Shown here in pieces: positions 24,782 through 37,440 of a DNA stretch of 64,000 bases; position 1 is the first letter of the stretch, and each line of letters begins with the position of its first letter. The DNA is taken from positions 186,001-250,000 of the forward strand of contig JABCPU010000029.1 of assembly GCA_016800925.1 (NCBI GenBank), given 5' to 3'. The position numbers and the translations under genes were made by a program. The notes under the pieces were generated by a model. It saw only the letters and a list, made by a program, of their open reading frames with translations, was not told the origin of the DNA and did not search any database. Source of the DNA: Suillus spraguei (taxonomy: Eukaryota; Basidiomycota; Agaricomycetes; Boletales; Suillaceae).

Positions 24782-25402
24782 CTATAGATTAGCGGGATTA
24801 GAAACTGAAGTAGGCATATCTGTAATACGTCCAACAATGTTGTAGCGTTTCCTGTAAAACGAGAATAAGCGCCATGGTCCGTTTGTCCAAGCGACCTTGT
24901 TCGGGACGTACTGGAAAAATAAGTACCAGTCATCGAGGACGTTCTTCTCGTTCTCTGGTAGGTTACTGTAGTCTGGTATAGCATCCTCTGGTTTCAAACT
25001 GGACATTCCGAGTCCCTTTGAGCCGTCCTTCCCGGCAAAGATGTTATATGATTTTCCGGGACCGTACACGTCGCTTTTACGTGTGACGTCAAAGACAGTA
25101 CCTGCGAGAAATAAGCAGGAGAATCATCACCTCATACACGAGGACAAACCCTTAATAGACACGTAGATCGGCTTCGAACTGTCGGAGCCGTCGAACTGCT
25201 TGAGCTGATCAAGCGTGAACGGGTCATCCTTCGGGGAATCGAGGTCATCTCTAGGTGGTTGCATGATGGTCTTAAGAGATTTCTTTTCTGCTGGTGATGA
25301 GTTTACTGGTGGAGATTGACGTGATGGCGATAAGGTGCGTCGTTGTACAAGAAATAGAAGGGGCAAGGCCAGCACGAGTCCATAGATCACCACTAAAAAC
25401 AT
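24782..25402 (-). CDS. Membrane-anchored cytochrome-b5-like heme/steroid-binding protein (MAPR/Dap1 family)
   Basis: Three exons (25402-25150, 25101-24912, 24851-24782) give 170 residues. An N-terminal membrane anchor (FLVVIYGLVLALPLLFLV, residues 2-19) is followed by a Pro/Ser linker. The cytochrome-b5-like core begins FTLDQLKQFDG, continues YVSIKGTVFDVT and YGPGKSYNIFAGKDGSKGLG, and ends NVLDDWYLFFQKRYNIVGRI. That order is diagnostic of the PGRMC/Dap1/neudesin group. The Tyr of YGPGKSY aligns with the heme-ligating region. In fungi Dap1 supports sterol synthesis by activating the P450 Erg11 at the endoplasmic reticulum; this protein has the right architecture, but the paralogue type is an inference. 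It lies divergent from an unknown gene, 333 bases away. Confidence 0.92.
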
Positions 25403-25735
25403 GACTGGCTAACCATTAACTCGGCATTTGCCGCCACTCACACTCTTTCCTCGTAGACATGCGGAGCTTCAAATTTAACGTCCATCCTGACTGGCCTCAA
25501 AGCTTGTTGCTAGCCAAAGCACCATGGACTACTGCAGGGATCCACTGGGATCCCTTTATATACCCTTTTTTCTGCAGCTTGGACAGTACTTGCTGTGGCC
25601 TTGGTAGTTGAAGTAGCCACACTTCTCGACTATAAAACTAGGTCGCATCATGGTGGCACAAATCATCGTCTCGCAATCAGTACGCCAGCTATAGTTTCAT
25701 TGTATCCATCATCATTTTTCCTCTGTCTGTGCACT
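25403..25735. other. Short divergent promoter region
   Basis: This 333-base gap between two divergently transcribed genes includes an AT-rich ccctttatatacccttttt string near 25553-25571 that could act as a TATA element for the plus-strand gene. No other feature was seen. Confidence 0.4.
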
Positions 25736-26388
25736 ATGATTCCTCCGTTTTCCGTGCCGGTCTACGAACCGCTTCCCTACGCCCTTTCTGGCCTCAGCTT
25801 TACGCAGCTGCCAATACGTACACAACGCTACTTGCTAGACATTGCAGAGTCGGCACCTCCTCACTCGCCAGAAATGAACTTTATTTTGGACCAGCGCTCA
25901 ATCATATCGCTGAACTCTTCAACGATCTCATAGGGAATGACACAGCCCTCGTTAACATGCGGTATGAGGCCATCGTCATGGCTCGCGATCTTCAAATAGG
26001 CATCCCGCCTCAGGCTACTGCACAGTGGCACTTGGCAGCACAGAAGAAGCGCCTCCATATAGTCCTTGATACATTGCTGCCGGAGCGGGAGCTCATCTTC
26101 AATGAATTCATGATCAAGTTTGACGCGCTTGTCTGGCTAGATCAGGAAGGGCGCAGGAAATACACCCCTGATGATTGGAAGAGGTACAGGGATGCGCTGC
26201 TGAAACCTATTCTTGACCAGACAAGCAATCGGCTTGTCGCGCGGGACGAATACGTCAAGAATCTGCCGGTGATTAATGGATATAACTACCGGGCACCTTC
26301 CTTACCATACTCGCCGTTCGGCTCGTTTGGTACTGACGCACGATCCTGGCGATCCGCTTCGTGTGGACCTGATTCCGGAGAGGATTGA
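25736..26388 (+). CDS. Unknown protein with one short intron
   Basis: The proposed model starts at ATG 25736 (MIPPFS), splices a 44-base GT-AG intron (25754-25797) and then runs open to 26388, giving about 202 residues. The second exon is one long uninterrupted frame with ordinary composition (YEAIVMARDLQIGIPPQATAQ, LLPERELIFNEFMIKFDALVW). It is predicted mostly helical with a charged Lys/Arg-rich centre. No signal peptide, membrane segment or known motif is visible. The C-terminal 35 residues become Ser/Gly-rich and could be intronic or part of a longer isoform. I do not recognise the family. Confidence 0.55.
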
Positions 26389-27020
26389 CCCAGGGGTCGG
26401 ATGTTAAACCGGCTTTCATAAAGGACTTGGCATCATACTGCCCACAAATCGGACAATTCATTATGCAGCGAAGCACACTCATTAACACTGTTAATACATA
26501 CATACTCCTATGTAAACACTGTACAGCATTGGAATCGTTATCTCCCCAGTGATGTGGAGTATTATGCCGTGGCCGTAAGCATCAAGTGGAAAATCCAACT
26601 GCCCCCATGAGCTTCTTAATCCCCTGATCGACCTGGTAGTGGTAAATCTAATCAAGAAGCCCTCAGAACATTTCGGCACCATTGAACTTGCCAAAGGTAT
26701 AAAGTTTTCTTGTCATCATCCGCGGGTAAAATCGTCAATAATGTTATCGAAAAACAGGCTTACAAGCTAAATGGGCAACCGACGGGGTATTGGAAATGGT
26801 ACAATACAAAAAGGTTTCGAAACCACCAGGAGATGTAAATTATTGTGAAACTTGACCGAATTACGGAAAAAGAAAGAGTAGGAGAGATCGGATACAGTAA
26901 TAACCAAGGCTGCAGAAAGCGAAACAATATTGACATAGCATCTGGCGTAGACTAACAGGGGACAATATTTGCGAGGGATCATAGATGGGCATCAGGTATG
27001 AGTCATTGAATCTGAGATTG
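26389..27020. other. Intergenic region between the unknown gene and the Zn2Cys6 gene
   Basis: Convergent 3' flanks, AT-rich near 26700-26960. No gene or repeat supported. Confidence 0.4.
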
Positions 27021-30000
27021 TCATGGACCACCGCGGAGAAGTGGAGGGAGCGAACAGTTAGGTGGCAGCGGCGGAGGGATATTGACGTTGTGGCAAGCCT
27101 CCGCCACCCGCTTCCGCAAGTCATCACACTTGCTCAATAACACTGAGAACCCCAATTAGATCAGTGATGATGACGAGAAACTAAATCACTGACTTGGGCA
27201 AGGCCACAACGTATTTAGCACGTCGACTGGCACTATGACGTCTTTAGCAACTTCCAAAGCATCAAGAAGTGACTTGTCCTCCTCCCACAAAGAAAGACAT
27301 CTGCAAGTATAGTTTCCGTATTAAGTAGGTGCTTCTAAATGCGCACTGGACTTACATGGCTAGTTGACTTGCAAACCAAGTAACCTGGAATGGTTGTCGG
27401 GTGAAAAGATGACCATCTTGATCGCCGAGATGGAGAATTGACATTTTAACTCTGCGGATGAAAAGGCTCTGGTAGTACACTACCGTTACCAACATCACAA
27501 TCAATCAATGCATCCCGAAAATAGAGCCACTTACGCCACTGCTCAGCCTGCTTGCGGTTGAACTGAGGGGAATTCCCAGTCTCTGCATGGCCACTAGATA
27601 CGCCACCATCAGCACAACCGACGATATACCAAAAACAGATACTTACGCTCGTAAAATTTGAGTGATTATGATTTGTGTACTGCAGAAAAGTATTGTGATC
27701 AATGGAAAATACCGAGGAGACAAAATAGACGTACTTGTACACGTACTCCCGACACATGTACAACAACGCCATATCGAGGTTGCAAATGTGGGTGTCCAAG
27801 GCATCTTGGATTTCAAGGGTTTCCGACCAAGCTTCAACTGCAAGGTCGGTTGTCTCTGTGCTGCTAAAAACATTTTTCCGGAGACGAGTGGTACAGAAAT
27901 TCCAAAGGAGCATGCTGCGGCAATAGAGTGCCCATATTGATTCTTTCGGAGACTGCGCCTTGTGTCCGTTGGACCCTCGTTGTGATATCTCACCAGGGAA
28001 CAGTAACCGGAACTATACAACTGTCAGTCTGAGCTAGATGCATGGACAAGGAACAAACATTGGAAGGGTCGGTTAGGAAAAGATCACTCGGCTCTTTCTG
28101 CAATGCGATGCAATGTGACGTGTACCTCGCCACGAGGTTAAGGGCGCTCCAACATAGCCTCCTGCAAGATTCCTTCTGCATCTCCTCAGGGGTCCACGAG
28201 GGATCCCAAGGTGGTGTGAAAGACCATGAGGACGAGAATTGCTCCGGAACGATGGATGAATTTGGAAGGGGGATACAATCGCACTTGCGAGAGATTGCAT
28301 GAGAGTTACGGACCCCGTCCTTGGACATTTGGTCAAAGGGGCGGCGTCCGTGAGCGATGGGTACAGCGTTAGGGGTGAACGTCGATACATCTGGCTCATT
28401 GCCGTCCAGGAACGTCAAGCCTAATTGGCGGACAATCCCATCGAGGTAGGCCAGTGAGCGTCTTGCGCGTTCGGGGGTATAGAGTGAGTGAGCCGAGGAC
28501 TCGTACACAGCGATGATCTGGATAGAAGGTAAGCAACAATTGAGAAAAGAAGCTAGAAGCACACGCACAAGAGCAGCCTTCGCGAGGGTCACATCTATCC
28601 ATTGGGAATTCAATGACGCTTCAAGCCAAGCCTGCGCCTTATCACGAAGCCAGACGGCACGCTCGCGACCTGCAGATCCAAGTTCCATCTCACTCGATTT
28701 CATTAGGGTTGCTAAGGCTAGCCCCGCAAAAACAAGTGAAGGTTGCATAAGCGAACGTTCTTCGGAGCTGTAGAGGCTGTGGACGAAGTCTGGAACGTTC
28801 ACAAATGATAGCCAGTAACCGCTAGTGGTGAACCTTGACACAGATTAAACCAAACTAATTCGGTTATTAGTCGATGACCTACAATGTTGAGAGATCTGAT
28901 GCTATGTCCTTTAAACTGATAAATAAAGGGTCATTTAATTAGTCTATTCATGCAATTGATAATGCAAATGACGTACGACTGATCCCGAGTAGCAGAATAG
29001 CTCATAACCAAATTATCCCACCACTCCTTGCGACCGTACTGTAGGGAGGGCGTTGATGGGATGCGGTATTTCTCCACTTGATGCTGGACAAAAAAGTGAT
29101 CAAGTCAAAAGTTATTTGGAAGATGAAGAATCACGATAAGATAAACGTACTGGATAACTGTCATCTGAGGCTGCACGCGTTTGCATAGACGAAGAAAAGT
29201 CAGGGCCAGTAGGTGAAAGTGAGGGCTGGAGTCGAATTCTATCCCCATCAGGCCGCAAAGCGGGAACATTGGGAGGTCCACGAGATTCCCGGGGAAGCTC
29301 GAAGTCGTCATTCCTGACCGAAGTGCGTTTCCGCTTGGATGGAAGGGAAGGAGGGGATGAGCCATCGGTCGGACGTTTCTTACATGAGCGCTGGCGAGTG
29401 CCTGGCCTTTTATCAGGCCCTCGCCGTTTAGGTGCTGCATCGTATTGGCATTCATTTGAGCGGCGCACACAATTATGACAAATTGGTCTTGTGGAGTCGC
29501 ACCGAATTTTCCTTGCACGACTTAGCAACCACGTAAATGAGCAGCCTGAAAGAAGAATAAGAATGAACGCACCATTGCCGACAAGCTATCACTTGATTCG
29601 AAATTTCCCTGCGGGGCGGATCCTGGGAAGTAGATGCTGCTGGCTGTGGTTGAGGGGTTGACTCTGACGTTGGGACAGATGATCGAGTGCTCTCTTGAGT
29701 TTGTATTACAGGCGGTTGTGTTGAGCCACCGCCTGAGGAGTAAGATTGTGGGCGCAAGTCCTCTGCGGAATATCTTCGGTTTGGGGGGCCTTGGTAAGAC
29801 AAATTGACAGCGCCGCCATGGGCTGGAGGGGGCGGAAGACGAGTGTTAGGGTAGGCATGAGGGGGGATGTCAAGGCCAAGATGATTTCTTTGTAGAAGAG
29901 GAAACTCGGACGGATATGGATTGTGGTGGTGATGATGCTGATTTGAATGAAGGGTCAAAGGGGTTTCGAGAAGGTGAGGGTGCGAGTGGACGTTGATATT

Positions 30001-30286
30001 GGGGTAATCGAACTGAGAGGCTAGGATGCCCGCTGCATGTTGTATCTCTAGTTGATCTTGATGATAGCGGACTTTATTGTGGACAACATGTGAAATGACG
30101 ATTAACGTTGCATTGAAAAGACTACGAGTTTTGATAGGGCTTACTGTCTCCGTGCGGCTGAGGAAATTGAGCCCCGAAGATGGGTGAGTGTAGGCCGGAG
30201 CCATCCTCACTGGACTGAGGACCGTCCTCCATCATTATGCCTTGAGGAAACGGAGTATAGATATCACTGTCTGTGCTGATGACCAT
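27021..30286 (-). CDS. Zn(II)2Cys6 fungal transcription factor
   Basis: I trace thirteen exons that hold phase to the stop: 30286-30145, 30071-29573, 29520-29151, 29083-28977, 28915-28883, 28833-28569, 28517-28059, 28012-27735, 27679-27647, 27593-27531, 27451-27356, 27300-27194 and 27142-27021. They give 857 residues. The binuclear zinc cluster is split by intron 2: ACRQ in exon 2, then CRARKIRCDSTRPICHNC and ECQYD in exon 3, which makes six cysteines with C-x2-C-x6-C spacing. A basic linker follows (PKRRGPDKRPGTRQRS). The fungal-specific middle homology region begins near KEWWDNLVMSYSATRD and includes LQPSLVFAG-type helices and CRRLCWSALNLV. The N-terminus is His/Pro-rich. It is a nuclear DNA-binding regulator, target unknown. 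Two exons are only 33 bases. The exon 10/11 junction is the least certain: the best donor there is GTGGCT. Confidence 0.88.
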
Positions 30287-32055
30287 AAGTACTGAAAGAA
30301 GGGGGATGAGAGTTTAGAAGGAAAATGGTAACTGGTAATACGGCACTGGTTTTCGATGCTTTGCCACGCGAGACTTGCTTGTTAAACTTGAAGGAGAAAG
30401 TACTTGCTAAGGGGAACTCATGCCCACGGCAAGCTGAATGATTATCAAATCCTGGTACAAACCCATATATTTTATCATAGATTTATATTTTATATTTTAT
30501 GTTGAAAGTTGAAATATCTGGTGAAAATCTTCTACAACCATGATGGGGTGCAACTTGCTTTTTTCCATCACATTCATACCCACGACACAACTTCGGGGCC
30601 GCCTTGAGCACCGTGTACGCGTGCCTGGTTGTCAAGTGTTCCGAACAAAACTCTAATTATTTCGTCTACTTTTGTTCTCAACATGGCTCATTGCACAAAT
30701 TACTAAATTTGATCAACCCTTCTAATCAGAATTGACTATCTTGCTTAACCTTGCAATATCAACATCCATCATGCGCGTAGGCTCAATCCGGGTTATCTCC
30801 TTCAATTGACAACCCTGCGCATCTGATTTTTTTAAAATATTCATCACGGCGCCCGACCTACCTCGCGCAGGGTCACTTGACTCACTTCACTCTACTGTCA
30901 GTTGACCGCACCTTCCCGCGACGATTAACGACCGTCGGATGTCCTCACTATGATTGTGCCACGTTTGAAAACTTTAAAATTAGCCGGATAGCCGTGCTCA
31001 ATTAGGAAGGTACCGTACGCAAAGCGCACGGATACTTGCAAGCGCCGTTAAGTTCCTCGTCATAAATCTGCGATTGAGGGGATTAGATACCCCACAGACT
31101 TGCGGTCACATCGCACCTCATTTCGATTAGTGGCTAGACCTGGCTAGACACGTCAGCGCGGGGGATTCTCTGGGAGTCTGGGATCTTTGGTATGTGGTAT
31201 CCCGACTCGGAAACTGATCCCAAATGTTGTTACTTACGTCAAATCCTATCGTGGCCATGCCAGGTGCGATCATCGTCTCGTTAACCTTATGCAGGCCCGT
31301 GCTAGTGTGGCGACCTGAAGGTCTTGGTACCGTCCAACTAGAGGTCCGTTCACCAACCAAAACATAGTACGTATGGACCTCTATTTACAGCTCGGGTCTC
31401 TTCCGGATGGGTACTTGCAGAGTGAAAATGCTTTTCTTTGTACCTTCAGGGCAGGTGCCGGCATCGAGCACATGCTTTCATGATAAGCCAAATTAGGATA
31501 CTTTAGGTGGTGGCTGTGACGCATGACCTTGCCTTGTGCCAGTGCAGTACAACCTTTTGCATTTTTATTAACATGCTTCTCCTCGAGTCCACTCGATAGT
31601 TAGTCACAGATACACGTTCCATACAGCATTACCAAGCTATTTCCCTCAAAACTTTCTGATCATAAACTTTCCCAATTACCACCGAAATTACTGTATATGG
31701 TATCTTCTGTATTCGGGGATACAATAGTCGTCGTGTCCCGCCTCATCCATGTTCAATTTCTTGTTCTCGTGTTGTGTTCGTCAGCGTCGGCGCGACCCAG
31801 TGTGTATGATGAAATCGGTCATGAATCAATATGCCTAACAATTCAGTAGACGGTTCCTGATGAACGTACCTTCCTAATACCCGCCACCACCGCAGGCGAT
31901 GCTCCAACGCAAGTGTCCCACCCTTTACTTTTCACAGTCTCTTTCTCAAAGTCGGTGCAGGCCTCAGCCGCGCGTGGTTGACCATCAGAAGCTAAAAGAG
32001 CGGTTGGGTACCGTCGTACGGTCAAAAGAAGGGTGCGTCTCTTTTATCCCCCACA
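30287..32055. other. Upstream region of the Zn2Cys6 gene; no gene found
   Basis: A long region with only short frames. It is AT-rich at 30420-30530. A small minus-strand frame at 31127-31360 has no family resemblance. A short string at about 31079-31092 resembles a conserved small-subunit rRNA motif but has no rRNA context. I support no gene here. Confidence 0.45.
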
Positions 32056-32589
32056 ATGGCCACAGTGGGCTCTCTAACGATGTCATACAGAAAAATGGTC
32101 AATGTGAATGCCGCCTTCCCATTCAACCTCCACAACCAGTCACTCGGCGACCCTCCGTCTCGTAGTGTCTCAGGCGGGACTCTGGATAGCAGTCGGCAGG
32201 CCTCTCGGTCTCCCGCACGTGATTCGCTACACACGAGGTACTCCAGTACTTCACTACGGCGCGATGCGGAAGGCTCTGCTTATCAGAGCAATGATCCAGT
32301 CGAAGGAAGAGGCGACCCTCACAAGCCGATATTAAATGTCAGGCTCGTACCGACTCCTATGAGCAATGGTGCAAACAGGGCAATTAATAGCATCTCTCGG
32401 GGGCGACCAGGGCGTGGGATCGAACACGGACGAGTGATGGTTGTCAATGCTGACCACATTTATCATCCCGACGGGAACGACGAGGAACGTGACAATGTAG
32501 CTGAAGACAATGATGCGTTGACACCTCGTCTACAAGCGCACACGTCTAATGGGGATGCAGATAATCCATCTGATAGCGTGAGCTATTAG
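32056..32589 (+). CDS. Unknown Ser/Arg-rich ORF, 177 codons
   Basis: This single open frame starts MATVGSLTMSYRKMVNVN and continues into a low-complexity Ser/Arg/Asp region (SRQASRSPARDSLHTRYSS), then an acidic tail (PDGNDEERDNVAEDNDALTP). The composition is of an intrinsically disordered protein, and the length is above chance for this window's base composition. No domain, signal peptide or membrane segment is visible. It may be the terminal exon of a longer gene, since the frame is open for some way before the ATG. Function unknown. Confidence 0.4.
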   Translation: MATVGSLTMSYRKMVNVNAAFPFNLHNQSLGDPPSRSVSGGTLDSSRQASRSPARDSLHTRYSSTSLRRDAEGSAYQSNDPVEGRGDPHKPILNVRLVPTPMSNGANRAINSISRGRPGRGIEHGRVMVVNADHIYHPDGNDEERDNVAEDNDALTPRLQAHTSNGDADNPSDSVSY

Positions 32590-35500
32590 TCTATGGTTGA
32601 CATCCTGTGACTCTAATTCGTTCTCTCCACAAGGACCCATCCAAGCCGTCTCCCGATGCCAATGTCATACATACCGAGGATTTCACGATTCGTGACGCTG
32701 GCGCTATATCGCGTTCCTGGGGAGACTGAATGCTCCGATCCTTTGTTCTAAAATCATTCCGGAACTTGGTCGTCCATGTAGGGTAGTACATATCCCTGGC
32801 ATGTATTTCCGGGTACTGCAAGGATTGTTCCGCACATCGACCTGCCGGATCTAATTTCATGCTACATCTGGTTGATATTTATACAAAAAGTTCCGGCCCC
32901 ATTCATTGGTCAATGATTTCGTCGGAATAGAGGATGAGAGCCACATAGCTATCTTTGAATGAATGATTGGACGATACACTGGAATGACTACAGATGGGGC
33001 CACGAATTCCCTATTATCTTTGGCGGCGGAATGCCTGGTATGGGCGTCTTGGTCTTGGCGCCCGTGTGTATGGGATTAAGGGCCAACTCAGGCGCGTTCT
33101 TTGCTGAGTACTATACATGTCCCTCTTCTGACGAACTTAAAATGCAGATGTAAGTTACAGGCTGTTAAGGGGACGTCAGCCAGCCCTGGAGCTTCACAGG
33201 GAAAATCTCGCAGGCCCAGACTTGGCCCAGACCCTGCGGATCATTGCGACATTGAAGATCGCTCGCTCTAACTTCATTCTTGAACATTGAACCACTTTTG
33301 AGTTCGTGTTATGGGGATTCTCTGCGCCCTGGCATCCCCACGATCTCAATACGACGAAGTCTGTTGCCACGGCTTTTGCCGCAGAGCTGCAATCCTTGCT
33401 GTGACGCTGTGTGCTCACGATTCCAGATGATCGTGGCAACGCGCGCGTTCACCGTGAACTCCGCAGGATGCCGAAGCAGTTTTAGAGTTATGTCCATTAG
33501 GTCCCCGACTCCCTGGGTTTCTGAAGTGAGGCCTGTGAGTATCAGGTACGTAACACTGCATAAGAATACACAGCGGATCAAATTAGATCAGGTCATGACT
33601 TCTGCAGTCTCATGAACCAACCACTTTGTCAAGGGTGGAATGTATGGCACTCATCTCATTAGACTCATCAGAGCACCCATTGAAACTTAACCATACTTCT
33701 GATATTCTAGTGTGGCACTCTATGCGCGTGTCGCGTCCTCCTTTGGCAACGAAGTCACCGGGCAAATTTTTGCGCGGTAAGTCTATGGGGTTATGTATAT
33801 ATGATTCATGAGCGCCCTGATACATCCATAATAGGGCAACCTTAAACGCGGACGGGACATACCGTAGTGTATATGATCTGGGCCATATGCACTTGTGACT
33901 GGCCAGCAGTTTCCCCTCACCGACAAAGCCAGACAATACAGAAGGACGATGGTTCCTTATCATGACGTTCAGTACCTCAAACATAATACTGGCCTGGCTC
34001 GTCGCCAATCAAGAACGGAGCTAACACCACTTGGAATCCGAATTTCATATACTTGCACCTATTATACAGTTGCCAAATGACTCGGGTTTTCTTATTATCT
34101 CTCAAAACAACAACTGGGCGCGCTTCTATTTACGGAAGGCTGTTACACCATTGCCAAACACCTTATGATCGGTATCCGTCCTCTCCGCATTACTTGCATG
34201 CTTCTCGGCTGTCATCTTGTGGTTTTGTGGCATAACGATTTGGAGTACGAGAAGATCTCAAATGATAACTTTTTCATTCGCTCGGGAGAAACCCTCCGGG
34301 ATTTTGCACGCGAACTCGTTTTGATTGGGTCTCGAAGAAACGCAGAGTAAAATAGTGCTAGTGAGTCAATATAATTGGCGGATATGAAGTCACCAAAGAA
34401 CATCTCCTAGGACTTGCTCTAGCAGAATATCACATTTCTTTACGCATATGGAGTGATACATAAAAGGACCTACAAAGTTTTCTCGAGCTCCGACTCGGAG
34501 ACAAGTGAAATTCTTTTGTTGTGTATGAACAGGCAGTTACGATGATCCTGTCAGCTGGCACTGACTAAATAATTATTGCTCTACTCGAACTTTTTCAACA
34601 ACTTTTCTCCACATTTCATATTTCCGCCGTCTGGATGTTGTCCTGCTTTAATGATTGATCCAGCTACTCTTATCGATCGTATCGCCTCTTTATCGCCTCT
34701 AGTCCTACTTCTCTACAATTCAACAAAGTGACCTCTGAGCAGGTACGTTATGAATCACTCATCTATCTCACTCTCTGACTCATAGGCGCCCAGTTCAAGT
34801 GCTTCCTAGCCTTCACCATCTTTCTGTCATCTTCGGTTCGTACTTGAATTATCGTTCGCACCCTCTTCCACTAAATCGAAGCTCCGTCAATTCATAAGCA
34901 ATACCCCTTCTTGCACGTTCAAATACAATCTCTCTGCTGCACAGATTACTCAGCGCGGCCCGAGTGGCGGACTTGTTCTTATCTTGTGCAGGGGCAGGAT
35001 TGCTCGAGGCCAATCCTGCTGACGGAACAATGCCATGAACACTATTTAATATCCACGTCTCCATTTTCCATCATGGCGAGGAACAAGACCGCCACTGTGA
35101 TTTCGTCAACAGATTAAGTGGCGCAAGAGTCCTTGGTTACCATGCTTAATTTCCCCAAAAACACCAACCTCGGACAATACCTCGTTCCGTCGTTAAACAT
35201 TTGTTCCGGACCGGCGAGATCGTTGTCGAGCGTCGCTTTATCTTATTGGTGCGTTCATATTCATATTCTTACTTATGGAGGTCACAGGAGGTCTAGGCAC
35301 AGTCATGTGTCTAACTTCTACAGACTGTAAAGTTGATGATTATACACCCAGATTGATTCCTAACGTTCTAGTCCCCACATGATTCTACTAAATGAATTGC
35401 AGAAAAACTGGCAACGCTTCTAAAACGCGTTATAGGGTACGCGGTACCACTTTCGTATGGGCGGAGTTTCAACACGTATTGCTTCAGACTCGTGCAGTTC

Positions 35501-35678
35501 AACTTGCAGACAATGCCAAGACGACACATTACATTCCCCCCCTTTAAAGAATACGGTACAAAGACTATGGTATATATCAGATATACACAACTCAAGACGA
35601 TATGCTACAGTTATACAAGAAAAATACAAAATGTAGTAGTACAGCTCCAAAATCCCAAGCGTCGATCTTCAAAGAAAA
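32590..35678. other. Long gene-poor stretch
   Basis: About 3 kb with many short frames on both strands but no chain of exons that holds phase and no family resemblance. A small plus-strand frame at 32959-33153 has a Gly/Met-rich hydrophobic stretch (GGGMPGMGVLVLAPVCMG) but no other support. The part at 34600-35340 has a CT-rich promoter-like tract and short frames, possibly an undetected gene. No repeats of the families seen further right were noticed here. Confidence 0.4.
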
Positions 35679-36360
35679 TCAAAGGTCATGGGCAACTATA
35701 TGCCTCATTATTGTCAGGGACGCCAGCATCTCTGTACACTAAATCAGTGTTATGCAGTTATATAATTGAAAAATTGACATACCGGCAGCGAGGTGCGGAT
35801 ACGCCTCCTCAATAGTAAGCACGCACCCAGAGGAGTGGTCGTATTCTGGTTCTCCGGGTACTTTCAACGAATAAGACGCGACTTGATGATTACTTGCATT
35901 TGTACACTGAAAATTATGCATGAAATTTGAAAACGCACGGAAGAATTAGTACGTACTGTCCACTCCTCGCTTTGCGTGGTTCGCCAACTCCATCTGTACT
36001 GGTTACCATCGGACCCAGTGAACGTCCTCGACTTTGCGCTGGATGACAGATAAGCTTAGAAAGAGAACGCGCGGTCGGGACTTACCTCCCATTGGGAGAT
36101 GATTCTAGGAAGCTGCTCATGGGTACCTGCGGCCCAGACCCAAAGGCTATTGTTCCGAGGGAGTTGTTGGAGCCAAAGTTTAGGGTCACGACTGGCTCCG
36201 TCCCTGCTGTCGTGTTGCAAATTATGTATGTTGCGTGTGTAGACCCCCGAGTGGTGCATCGAAGCATCAAGCGCAAACGATCATTGATGTCCACGAAGTG
36301 TGATCCTGTCAGGTTGCCTGTCTTGTCCTCCAAGAGGTATGGCATTCCATAGCTTGTCAT
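35679..36360 (-). CDS. DUF6593 domain protein (second, divergent copy)
   Basis: Four exons (36360-36086, 36038-35957, 35906-35783, 35731-35679) hold phase and give 177 residues. The product starts MTSYGMPYLLEDKTGNLTGS and shows the family core: FTGSDGNQYRWSWR corresponds to the central block of the copy at 13761, followed by ASYSLKVPGEPEYDHSSGC and the closing helix with LTIEEAYPHLAA. The C-terminal exon (ASLTIMRHIVAHDL) is a short hydrophobic tail. It shares overall layout but little identity with the other copy, so the two represent separate subfamilies. No signal peptide. Function unknown. Confidence 0.82.
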
Positions 36361-37440
36361 GATGGGGAGCGAAGGATAGATAGGCTGAAAGGTTTTGGCG
36401 AGGGGAAATGAAGGAGGAATTCAGCTGCATCCCGGGTATTTCTGCAAGTTAGACATGGCAAGCCTTCAGCCTATTTCGGAAGCCGTGACATGTCAGAATA
36501 CCGTCATGGTATCCGGGCGGTAGATAGGAGAGATTCGCGCTGGCGTACAGCCGAGATAAAAAAAATATTTAGCGGTCAGTGTATGAGATGGGCACGTTGA
36601 ATTCGGCGCGCGACATCGGACTGACCGATAGAGCCAGAAGGAGTGGAAGACATGCGAAAGAGGAAGCGTAGATCAAGGATCAGGCAAGGTGTTCGCCATG
36701 CACGTCATTCGCGAAGACCTGATGATTAAAATTAATACCGTTCGTGCCTGTCATGACGTACCAAGGAGGACAAACTCTCGAGGGTCACTAGAGACAAAGC
36801 CTAATTTCATCAGTTCCACTTCGTTCACGGTCGATGAGCCTGAAAGCGTGCGACTGGCGTGGTTTTACCTAATCCATGTTTCATACGAAACAACAGACCT
36901 AACACGTTTTTGCTCTAGTACCAGCACGTTAGTCAGGCGCTAGACATGCAATGAGGCAGAGTCAGGTGAGGCATCAGCCGGAACGACTGATACGGTGTGA
37001 TTATCACATGGGGAATATCTCGAAAGTGTATACCAATCTATAGTCAAGAATCTCAGGCATGACCGACATGCACGCCAATTCGTCAACCGGTGATGGCATG
37101 GATCAAGGCGCAACTTCACACCTTTTTCCCCCGATTGGCAGCCCCATGCTGCAATGGTGTGGCCCAAATGCGCATGTATTAGCATCCAGCCCAAACTCGG
37201 TCAATCTCAGAACGTACTGCAGTTGGAAGTTCCAAACACATCTTTCGTTACGGCATCACAAGTTCTAAAAATTGTGCGGTTATCATTGACCGGTGATATG
37301 ATTCTTCCCCGAGATTGCGAAATTTGATGAGTTACTGCGGGGCAGATGCATTGTGAGGTTCTACATACGTGCGTAATATATGAACATAAGACAGTCTGCT
37401 GAGGCGGCATGACATACTTCTTGAAGAAGACTCTGGCGAA
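36361..37440. other. Intergenic region
   Basis: Minus-strand promoter flank of the DUF6593 gene and 3' flank of the MMTAG2-like gene. A plus-strand frame at 36689-36943 has no recognisable content. Nothing else supported. Confidence 0.45.

Noticed and set aside
31079..31092. A gattagatacccc string like a conserved small-subunit rRNA motif
   Set aside because: Flanking sequence shows no rRNA stems or further conserved blocks, so a chance match or a tiny fossil is more likely than an rRNA or mitochondrial insertion.
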